64,000 nucleotides of DNA from Sceloporus undulatus (taxonomy: Eukaryota > Chordata > Lepidosauria > Squamata > Phrynosomatidae), in the NCBI RefSeq assembly GCF_019175285.1, contig NC_056525.1:124396653-124460652 (forward strand), in the 5' to 3' direction. Under the pieces are notes generated by a model, which had not been told where the DNA came from, searched no databases, and saw only the letters and a list, made by a program, of their open reading frames with translations. The position numbers and the translations under genes were made by a program. Of the stretch, positions 33,805 through 45,800 are shown piece by piece (the first letter of the stretch is position 1; the number at the start of each line of letters is the position of its first letter).

Positions 33805-36800
33805 AAGCCTGTAGGGTGTTGGCATCTCAACCTTTAATATAGAGTGCACCCCCATTCCTGTTGTTTAACTTTTTAAAAGGCTTTCCAGCTCAAAAACCAG
33901 TGTTTTTGGTCCTCCACCATTTTTTGCTAGTCTGTGCAACCCCTAGAACAGTGGTTCCCAACCTTCCTAATGCTGCGACCCTTTAATACAGTTCCTCATG
34001 TTGTGGTGACCCCCAACCATGAAATTATTTCCGTTGCTACTTCATAACTGTAATTAAATAGGTGTTTTCTGATGGACCCCTGTGAAAGGGTCATTCAACC
34101 CCCAAAGGAGTCCCGACCCACAGGTTGGGAACCACTGCCTTAGAAGGTCCCAAGGACAAAAACATGGCCCCCATCCATCTGATAATATTTAAAATGCATA
34201 AAAATTTCAGTAATAAGATTTTTAAAAAAGCACCCAATAACTAACAATCAGTGCTAAGCTTTCTTTCCTTCCGTTGAAATGTTCTTTTTTGTGCCTGCAC
34301 TGACACCTACTGCCCACTTCTAAGCACTGCTTTCCTTTGAAGTGTCTTGTGAGAGAGTGATTTACTGATATACAGCTAGGGATGAATTGCTGTTTGGCCT
34401 CAGTTGCCCAGACATGTAACCTGTATTTTCAGTCTATAGAGCAGTATTCGGTATCCTTTCAGAAGCAGTAGGCAAACTTTTGTGTTCTATGTTTCAGGAA
34501 TGGAATTTGCAGGAGACGTGATGGAGACTGGCATGGGTGTCACCAATGTGAAGGAGGTGAGAGGAATGCATTGCACCCCTGAAGCTTAAAAGTGGATTTT
34601 GCAATGTTCAGCAAATGGTAGGGTTACAGAGGGAGGAAAATGTGTATCCAGTTGCTCATTAGTCTGCCAAACTTTGTCGGTCTGTGAATTGAGATAGGAA
34701 AGAAAGAAAAAGTAGCTAGGTGACATCCACACAATAGCCCCCCCAGCGACTGATTTTAACACTATAGCACTAAGCCTGACAGGGATGGCCCAAGAATATT
34801 TTACTCCCTGAGGCAAAGAACAAGGTTGCACTTCCTACCCCAGTGACTGGCATTTGACTAACATTACCAACCATGTAGCAGTTACAACATTACTACCTCA
34901 AGGCAGCAAGATATATATGGGAATATATAGTAGACCAAGTGATGCACACACAACTCTGCCCTCCAACACCTCACTGTTACTTTCTGTTTCCAGCATCTGC
35001 TGCCTGAGGTATGTCTTTGTTCTTTCTAATGGCCTTAAGAGAAAAGTGGAGATAAGAGGTCCCACAAGAAAGAAGTATCAGCTAGTTTGGGTAGTTTGTT
35101 GCTGTCTTGAACTGTACCACATGTTATAGTTGTTACCTGCCCCCTGAAAAAAGTTACTTTTTGGACAACTCAACAACTCCAGGACTTTCCCAATTGGAAT
35201 TCTGGGAGATGTGATCCAAAATTAATTTTAAAAAACACTGCTCCATACTCCCAGACTGCCATTTCAGTTCATACTGATATGTATGGGACATACATGTATG
35301 ATATGTATGGAACATGGGCTGCATAGATGTGCCAATCAGAGTTGTTGCTTTCAGCATAAAGATACTTTAAAACCTTTTTCATATTAATATGTTGTTATTG
35401 CAGTGACAGGAAGACTGGGCATTACTTTATCTTACCTTCATAGCTATCTGATTATGTCTTTTGGACAGGGGGATCGTGTCATTGGTGTGACCAGTACCAA
35501 CGCTCTGGCAGAAGAGTATGTTGCAGATTCAAAGGTAGGTTAGAAAACAACCCCAAAAGTTGTTCTTTAAGGTTGCAACATATCTCTGGGTAATTAATCA
35601 AAATGCTTTCAATACAGTAAAAAGGCAGTCTTGGTTTATTAGTTGGCCTGCAGATTAAAAGAAAACAATCTGATATATCTATGTACAAAAATATGGACTG
35701 TAGGTACCATCTTACAAGAAGTACTGTTATCTACCTGAATTATTTCTGGATTGTGGATGCAGCCATAGTGCTGTAATTGCATAGGTAATTGGTTCCACGG
35801 TGCAACTTCTTAATATAAAGAAGTTCCTTCTAATGTTCAGTTGAAATTTACTCTCCAATAATTTAAAACCATTAGACCTGGTCCAACCCTCTGGGGCAGC
35901 AGAGAACAAACCTCCACCCCTCTCTGTGTGATAGCCCTTGAGATATTTAAAGAGTGCAATCATCTCACCCCTTCAGTCTTCTCTTCACCAAGCAGAACAA
36001 GCCCAACTTCATATGTTTTGTTCTCCATACCTGTTATCATCTTTGTTGCCCTTCTCTGAACCTGCCCTAACTATCCTTCCTAAAAGGATATACAGTACCC
36101 CGAACTGAATGCAGTACTCCAGATGAAGCCCGACTAGTGCAGAAAATAGTGAAACTATTACAGTACTTCTTGGAAACTGGTTCTGTAAATGCAGGCTGAT
36201 ATATTTGCCTTCTTAGCTCTTTTGTTTGGACTTGTGTTTGCTCTTTGCTTCACTTCACTGCAGTATGGATTATTGTAATATGATTTACAATTCAAGGGCT
36301 GCCCTTGAAAAGAAACCAGCAACTTCAGCCGGTGCGAAATGCAGCCTATCAGAGAGTGTATAGCACAAATCCTGAAAGAGCTACCTTGGTTGTTCTCTGT
36401 CTGGTTCCTGTATTGATGTTGAGCCTTGTTCCCTGCCTTCAAGGTGGCCTCAACCCATGGCAGCCTCATGAATGAGAGACCTCCAAGTTATCCTATCCTC
36501 AGCAGCCCAGTTCAGGTCCTGCTGACTCATGGCCATGTCTTCCCTTATTGAGTCTATCTGTCCTGCGTGCAATCTTCCTCTCTTCTTACTGCCCTCCACT
36601 TTACCAAACATTATAGTCTTTTCTAGTGAGTTCTGTCTCATATGGCCAAAGTACGGCAACCTCAATTTAGCCATCTAGGCTTCTTGGGAGAGTTCCGGTT
36701 TAATTTGCTCTAGGACCCATTTATTTGTCTTTTTAGCAGTACACTGTATCCGCCATACTCTTCTCCAGCACCAGATTTCAAATGAGTTGATTTTTTTTCC

Positions 36801-39800
36801 TATCGGCTTTCTTCACTGTCCAGCTTTCACTGCCAAACACAGAAATAGGAAATATGATAGCTCGTACCTCCCTAATTTTAGTATTCAGTGATATAGCTTT
36901 AGATTTCAGAACCTTGTCCTGTTCCTTCATAGCTACCTTTCCAAGCCCCAATCTTCGATTTCATGACTGCAGTCTTCACTCTGATTAATGATTGAGCCAC
37001 TGTATGAAAAATCTTGAACTATTTCAATGTCTTCCATTCTCTGCTTTAAAGTTATGTAAATAACCTGTGGTCATCATTTTTGTTTTCTTAATATTCAACT
37101 GTAAACATGCCTCTGCACTTTGTTCTTTGACTTTCTTCAATAATCGTTCAAATTCTTTGGTATTTTCTGTTAGTTGTATGGTATCATCTGCATATCTGTA
37201 TTATGCATCACCTGTGTTATTGTTGTGTCTTCTCCCAATTTTCACACCTCCTTCTCCATCTCTAGTCTTGTTGATGTTTTTGGCACACAGGTTAAACAGG
37301 TAGGGTGATAAAATGTAGCCTTGACTGGCCCTTTGCCAATTGGAAACCACTCTGTTTCTCTGTATTCTGTCCTGATGATAGCTTCTTTTTCTGAGTACAG
37401 GTTAGTGGAATAAAATGTTGTGGCATACCCATTTTTCTAAGAGTGATCAAAAGCTTTTTGTGATCTATGCAATCAAAGCCTTTACTATAATCTATAAAGC
37501 ACAGGCTAATTTTCTTTTGAAATTCTGTGGTACATTCCATTGTCCAACATATGTTTGCAATATGATCCCTAGTGTCTTTATTTCCTGAACCTAGCTTGGA
37601 TGTCTGGCATTTCTCTCTCCATGTATGGTCAGTCTTTGTTGTAGAATTCTGAGTGTTACTTTGCTTGCATGGAAAATTAATCCAATTGTTCTGTAGTTGC
37701 TACAATTTTTTGTCCCCTTTCTTTTAGATTTGAATGTACAGTGGTACCTCGGGATACGAAATACCCAGGTTACGAAATTTTCGGGATACGAAAAAATCCC
37801 ATAGGGAATTATTGTTTCGAGTTACGAATGTTTTTTCGGGTTACGAAAAAACTTTTGGTGCTTTTTTCGGCTTTTTCGCACGGAATCGCGGCTTTTCCCC
37901 ATTAGCGCCTATGGCAATTCGGCTTACGAAGGCTTTTCGGGTTATGAAAGCGGCCGCGTTACGAATTAATTTCGTAACCGGAGGCACCACTGTATATTGA
38001 TCTCAGACTTGGCCTCTTTTCTTCAGTCCCTTGGGGGCTTTCTCCACTGCAGTTGCTGATACCAACGCCTCACGCTGCTGCTTGTTCATCTGCTATTACT
38101 GGATCAGCCTCCCTGCTGCCATCACTACTGCTGATGCTGTTTCCTTAGCCATAACGTGCACCACTACTGCTGTTGCTACTGCTGCTTGCTGCTTCTGTTG
38201 ATGTGACTGTACTGGCCCTCCTTTTTCAACTCTCCTCTCAGGCTCAGTGGTGCCGGCCTCACTCAGCTCAGGTAGTGGTGGTGCCAGACTAGTCTCTGCA
38301 AGCAGTGCCTGGGAGCAGGCCTTACTCTACTCCCCCTCTCTATTGGGGGCACCCGTCCTTTATGAAGTCCCTACCACTTCCACCATGACTGTACGTGTGG
38401 CTGATCAGCTGTGGAGGTTCCCAGGGTTCTTGTGAGAAGCAAGAGTGATTCCCTGCCTTGACGGCCTTTGCTCTGCTCCCCTAGATTTGGGACGACTCTG
38501 TCACCTCCGCTGTTGTCTCCACTCTATCTGCCACAAGCAAAGCCAACCAGTCATCTGTGGAGGTCCTGGGGATCTTCCAAGAAGCAGCTCTTTCTTTGCT
38601 CTGAATGGCTGCTGTCATCATACTCAGCTCAAACAAAGGAGGGTGGATAGTGAGAGAGAGGGTGATCATGACTTGCTGCTGTTTGGCGAAATGGTTGCGT
38701 TGCGTGGCCTTTCTCGGTCCAGCAGCTTGGGCGGCATAGAGAAGGACTTGGGCAGCAGTCCTGGTGGGGCCCTGAAGTGATGGTGATGCTGTGAAACACT
38801 GCTGACCTACAGAAGAATAAATGATGGTGGAAAGGTATCTGAATGGACACCTCTCCTTGTCCCAGCCTGCTCTTACTCCCTGTAATTAAACTGAGGTGGA
38901 AAGAGAGTACATCAGGTGGTGCTACAAGGCTGTCTCCATGATGTTTGACACTGACTCTATTGGCATTTCAACACCAGACCCATCGCTTTAGCTGGGCATT
39001 TATAAGTGGATAGTTGCAGAAGCAATTCATTTTTCTGCTGGTTCCTTGTTGGGCTTTCTATATGTTTGTTTGTTTTATAGTTGGTCATTTTAATATTATT
39101 AATGTTGACATATTTATGAGGGGTAGAATATAATTAAAATAAATACAAATGTATGTGGGATTGCAACATATTTACTTTTAATTGAATGGCAGCCTTGTTT
39201 CAAATCCTGATGGGAACCCTGATTAGCATTCTCTAAAATCTGCTGGCTAAGGCACATAAGGAAGGGAGGAATGCATGTTCCTGAACAAAGTATGGTTTGC
39301 AGTGTCAGTTGTATCTACACTAGGCCTTGCAGAGTCTATTGTGGTCTTTGGTGAGGCATCGTGTTATTTCATGGTGGGAATCCCAGAAGCTTCCATTAAA
39401 AAAGTTTGGCAGTCTGTGGGCTGCAACACCCAAAATCTAGTGTCAGGAATTAGTTAATCTTCCATGTGCAATGCTGGAAAAAGTGCCTTCATCTTTCCAG
39501 ATATTGATTCTGGCTGCATCTCATCATTTTTTCGGCTATTATGTGTGTCCACATTAACATGTGTTTGGATACAAACTCTTGTCATGCAGGAATGTTTCTG
39601 CCATAACTTTGCCCTGTATGAAGAATTCCCAGTGGTGCAGCTGTCATCCCTCAGAGTTCCTTGCTTCTGAAAATGGTCATAAATGTGAGCTGATAACATT
39701 CCAGTTCTTAATGGCATTAAAAAAATCGGTTATTCCTTAAAATAAAATGTGCTTCTTCTTTTGTTTTTATTTTAAACAAAGGACTGCTAAAGTCTTTATA

Positions 39801-42800
39801 AATCTCTTTGTATTAAGATGATTATTTCTTTTTGGTTTCTTTTGTGAAGTTGCTCTGGGCCATCCCACAGAAAATTCCTTATGAAGATGCTGCAGCACTG
39901 CCAGTCTCCTATGGAACAGCCATCTTGGCCCTTGAACACAGAGCGCAGACACAGCCAGGGTGAGTAAAGTACTCAGTTTAACACAATTAAGATTTATTAT
40001 GATTGACCAAATTAAATTCTGTAGCCCGTTGCAATCCATGGCTGCCTTGAGATTTGAGGAGGTAAAGATGATTCTGGGTTCATTCCCACTTACCATTTAA
40101 ATTGGTTCGTGATGTGGTTTTGATCTAGATCATTAATTTGATTCATCATTCCCACTGTGAAACAGGATCTTTTGTATTTGGTTTTTTTTTTGGGGGGGGA
40201 CCCCATTGTTGTCCCCACTTGTATTTACGCTGCAATATCGCCCTTCCCCTTTTAAAATCAAGCTGATCACATTTCTGCATCATTGGTGATGTGGCCAGGC
40301 ATAATTTCAGCAACACAGCCAGCCGTAATTTTGGCTACATGAGGATACTTTGTAGTGCCCCCCTCCCCATCAACTTGCTTTATTTTCGTTCACTTTTTAG
40401 CCTCATTGCCACATGACCATGATAGCAAAGCCCTTGCTCATTATAGGAAAGTCTGTGCTCACTTTAGTGCTTCTACTGGACAATGAGAAATCGCATTTCC
40501 AATTCAAAAAATTATTAAAACACACACACACACACACACACACAACAGATCCCCCCAAAAAGAAAAGCAAAAAAATAAATTAAACCTCTTACAATGGCGA
40601 AACGATCATGGCCATATTCAGAAGGAATTGATCAGTGTAAAGATGGAAGATTAAAGAGAGAGAGAGAGAGTAAAATATAAAATCTACAAGCATTCTGAAA
40701 AAGGAAAGAGCTGAGGGAGGTCAACAGACCTATAAGGGCAGTTATTAAAAAGAAGATTGTATTCAGTGCTAAAAAACCCCGGCTGATTTCAAGCAGCCAA
40801 AGGCTGGATGGGTGACACCTCCTGCCAACCCCTTTGCCATAGTCCCTCCCATTCAGTGACATACGATTCTGATCCAAACGTTGTTCCTACTTGTTGAACA
40901 TGCTTGTGATTTGGTTCTTCTCAAAAAACCTTTTGAAAAGTACTGTCAAATAAAGGAGGGTTTTGTGTGTTTACTCCACTTTCATGAAAAACTCTAAATG
41001 ATATTGATATGTGTTGGTTTTTAATCTGAAAATCAAAGTTTTGAGGTGCATTTGTGGAATTTGCAGTTTTCTGTGGGCAAGAAGAAAGTTTTGATTAAGT
41101 GTGAATTTTATACTTTTGAAGAAATAAAACAATTACATAATTTGAAACTACACATTATTAGCATCTGTCTATGCAAATTACACATATTATAAGATTCCAT
41201 CAACCTCTACAGTGTTTTGGTCAGTGACTTTCTTAACACTACTTAGGACTTTGTACACTAGGGAAAAATACCAAACACGCCTTGAAGCCAATGCTGGCAG
41301 TCCTTATGGCATGTAGCTACTTTCAGGGAGATACCATGGTTTTTGGGCTTTAACCTGATTACTCCGAACTAAGCAAAGTTGGGAGAAAGCCAGTGTTTCC
41401 CCAAACCCCCAGAGTGACCTTGGGTTCTTTTGCCTTGTGGACAGCTAGATTGGGTTTGATCTGGCTCTATCCATTGTCCATATGTTAAGAACTGTGCCTT
41501 CCCCCTTCCTCTCATTGACAGCACATGGGAATGGGCTGGCCTGTTTTCATAGCTGCCATTGTCAGTGCCACTTCTTCGCAGATAAAAGGAGCTCCCTATG
41601 AGAGCCTGGCCATTGTTTCTGCTGAGGTCAGAATGGGATGCCCATACAAGCAATGAGGAGGGGGTAGAGTGGCCCCCTCCTTGTTACTCACATGGTGGGC
41701 ATCCAATTTTGGCTCAGCTGGCTCCTGTGTACAATGATACAGCATTGCACCAGATTTGGCACGATGTTTGTGATTTCTACTGTAGTTGGGCATTATGTTC
41801 TAGGACATAATACTCCAGACTGGCTCCAGATTAAGTGGCCAGTGTAGATGCACCCTTAGAGGGCACAGGACTGAGGTGGAGGTTTGGAGAGTGATTGCTT
41901 GTAAACACTGTCTTGCTGGATATCCTCTTGCCAAATGCTCTGTGCAGCTCAATTTGATAGCAATAGCTTTCAAAGGATGCATTTCCCTCTTGTTTTAATA
42001 GGATTGGAAGAAGTGTTAAGAAGCAGAGGGCGCTAGCGGAACATTTAAGAGCTGCCTAAATATGTGGCTGCTGATGCCCTATCTCTGTGTCTGTACACCT
42101 AGAACTCTTTTTTTCAAATAATGATCTCAGCAGATCCTCCACTGCCCTCCCCTGGCTGCCAATGCTTTGTCAGGGGAACAAAAAGAGGTGGTATCTCAGG
42201 AGAGAGGGTCAGCATTGTACTGGGTATGATTACAAACGGCTGAACTAAATGTGTGGCTCAGGTTTTGAATGCAGGAGCTGTGGTGGTACCAAATTTGCTT
42301 CTCGGGGTCATGTTTACATGGAAGTGAACTCCACCTAACAGTTTTGAAGGAATTGTAGGGCACCTAGATATATAGCTATGGTTTCACTTGCTTTCTCTGT
42401 GTTATCATGCTGGCAACCTAAAGATAACCACATGTCTGGATACATACATCTGTTATTTGGGCCCTCACTGCATATTCATGTTTGGGCCAGGCTATGATCA
42501 TTGAGAATTTTGCTGATTTTCCTAAAGCCAAGCAGGGAAGGATGGAAGTGACTGCAGCACCACTGTCTGCCTTTATCTATCAATTGCTTGTCTCTGCTTA
42601 GTTTACCTCCCTATAAATGGCCATCTATGTTGGAGTGAGAATGAGAGAAGTGGGGAGAGTTACTGTAGAGATAGCAAATCGGCAGAGAGAAAAAATAAAA
42701 TGCTAAAAGATATCCAATACTTCTTTTCCATCCAGCTTTCTTAGCTGCCTGCATCTTGAGATGCCTTTGGAAGTCTTGGCTTCCACTAGCTATTTCTCAT

Positions 42801-45800
42801 TTGCTGAGCATGATGTTAATAAGTTAATTTGTATGTTGCTTTTAAACAACAAACTGTACTCATAGTTGCTCACAATAGACATTGCTTGTCAAGAATCTCA
42901 TGTTTGAGGAAACCACCAATAAATTCAAACAAAAGAAAAGCAATGCAAAAAAAGACATGATAACCTCAGTATTACAATGAAAATATCAAAGTTTAATACA
43001 CAGAGCAAAATTGAGATTAACTGTTGTTATTGTTGTGTGCCTTCAAGTCGTTTCAGACTTATGGTAGCCCTAAGGTCACCCTATGATGGAGTTTTCTAGG
43101 GCCGAGATTGTGTGACTTGCCCAAGGCCACCCAGTGGGTTTCCATTGCTGAAACAAGACCAAACAAGAATAACTGTAGCCCTTATTGCTAGTACTAGTCT
43201 TGTTGCTCCCCAAGGAGCTACAGTGCCAGCTCAAATGACCAGGACCTAGACTTCTATGTTAAGCTAGAATGACAGTGTGGAGTATATCTTGAATGCACTT
43301 CTGTATCTGTATAGCTCTCTCCATTCTCAAGCTTCATGATGCTCATTCCTATTGCTGCAGGGAGACTGTTTTGGTGACTGCAGCAGCTGGTGCCACAGGA
43401 CTTGCAGTTGTGGATGTTGCCACTCATGTTCTCAAGGCAAAGGTATACCGTCTTCTACATGTATCAAATGGGGTAAACTACAAGTGGTCATCAGGAACAG
43501 CAGGGATCCTGAAAATTTTCTTGCAGGGGGAAAAACATGTTCAGCTCTTCTGGTTAAAGAAAATGACCTTGGTGGCATTATCAATTAAAGGATCAATGTG
43601 AAATCAATAGACAAGCAAGAATTAAACATTATAATTAAGTTTGCATTTCTTGCTGGGTTGATTTAGAGCTGCCCTTTAATTAATGGAGGTTATCATTCTC
43701 TTTATAAAAGGGACCGGGTGGCTCCCATAGGCAGAAAGAGGAAGGCAATTTTTACCAGGTTCTCCTGCAGTTCCCTGCATTTCACAGTGCTCTGGAGGGT
43801 TTCCCCAAGCCTCCAGAAAAAAAATTCAAGGGACTGTAAGAGGAGGAAGACTGCCTGCTTGCCTCCCCTTTTCTGTACAGTGTGGGTGTGTTTCTCTGGT
43901 TGCAGGTGATAGCCGCAGCAGGAAGTGACAAGAAATGTCACCTGGCTCTCCAAAAAGGGGCTTTCCAGAGTGTGAATTACAGTGAGACCAGTCTGAGAGA
44001 AGAAGTGAAGAAGCTAACAGCGAATAAGGGAGTCGATGTGGTTATTGACACCATTGGTGGGGACATCTTCAAGGAGGCACTGCACAGGTGGGCTTTGATT
44101 TGGATCCAATTCATCTGGAAGGGTTTTTCCCCCTTAAATGAATTCAGACAAGTTTATATCTTAAATCAACCAAGGTTCCTGGAGTTTTGGGGAGCTACGT
44201 TGCATATGAGAACTGAATAATGTAAGTGCCAAAGTTAAAAGGAGTGTGTAAACAATATCCTGTTATGAGAGAAAGGCAGGATATAAACGTTTGAAATAAA
44301 AATAAACATACAAATAAAATTAATGCACAAGTTTTGAGGCTCCCGTGTTAGGCTTCAAATACACACATAAGAACTGATACCCTCATGTACCATTATGAAA
44401 AGATATAGGAATAGAAAAATCCAACACAGAAGGAGCAGGAGAACACACATTAACCATATATAGACTGACCATCTGCTCTGTGTCTAAAGTTCGTGTGCCA
44501 TAACTGTTCTGTGTTCTTTGGCTTTCAGCTTTGTGTCATGAGATTGTTAGTATCTCTATTTTACAGGTAGCTAATGCTAGCTGCCTGAGTCTGTTGAAAA
44601 CAGGGAGCTTTATTGATCATAAGAACAAAATATGTAGGATCACTTACATACCATGTTCAATAGGTACAGTTAGAATTTCCAAAAAAATGTAAATTAGCTT
44701 TTGGTTTCATAGGCCCAGTCCAGATGGGCTGAAAAGGATGCCCTCATCAGGTGCAAGGGGTGCCTCGGGGCAGTGCTTCTAGATGCCCCTTACCCCTCAC
44801 ATGTGATGAGGACGTCAAAATGGCAGTGCTCTCTACAAACGGGCACTGCCATTATGACATGCCGGACGCATAGTGTCCGCACGTCACGGCGGCATTAAGA
44901 CATCGTGAGTACACCATTGTAATGGCTTTGCAAGAAGAACCCACTTTTTGCGGGTTCTTTTTGGTCTGCGGGGAAGCCCCGCAGTCTGGAGGCTGCGGCT
45001 TCTCCTCAGACCAAAACCAGGCACTGGCAGGCCACCCTTTTTGGGCGGTCTGTACCCCGCCATGGAATGGTTCTTTATGGGTAGGTTTGGTGAAAAAAAA
45101 TGAGATTAGAATAGACACAATGTTTAATTTCTCCTGTAGTTTATCTTAGCTCTCACTGTGTTTCATGCAAATTGTGCTTAAAATCCTTTAGTATTTTTAA
45201 AATGTTCACATATGTATTGTGGCATTAATTTGTTGTAGGTTAATGCCTATTCTGTCACTTAACATAAATTTATTTCCAAATCTGAAATGTATACAAGCTA
45301 TTTTGCAGATTATAAATTAGCACACAAAAAAAGGAGAGCAACGGGCTGCACATACAGCCCTAAAGGAGCGGCATGCAGCCGCCCCATCTTTAGCTGGATT
45401 GAGGCTGTGGCAACCGCACACTGCGACCCTGATCTGGCCTCTAGAGTGCGCAAAAAGGAGTCGCAAAAAGCAGCTTCTTTTTGCACCCTCCACAGGGTGC
45501 CATAGCCGTGGCGGCGCAGCTGTATGGTGCCACTTCGGCGCTGTGTCATTTGGATGCAGTGCCGGAGAGGCGTCATGATGCCGCACACTGTCTGGAGCAG
45601 CGCGTAGCGTCAGGGTGCCCTGCAGGGGCAGAGTTGGCCATGCGTCATCAAGACGCTGCGCCCCGTTATGCCCCGAGGCCAGCCTTTTAGGCCGGTCTGG
45701 ATAGCCCCCAAGATCCCTTTCTGAAAAGAAACCATGGTGAGATTTTCTTGAACCCAGGATTCTTGGTTGCATATACAACATGCGGTTGGATTATGTAGGG

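Noticed and set aside
38030-38900. Extra exons in the GC-richer block
   Set aside because: The open frames overlap in several frames and the block contains internal duplications, which suggests a repeat.
45315-45715. CpG island promoter in CRYZL2 intron 8
   Set aside because: The sequence is a CpG-dense MITE related to copies elsewhere in the window.
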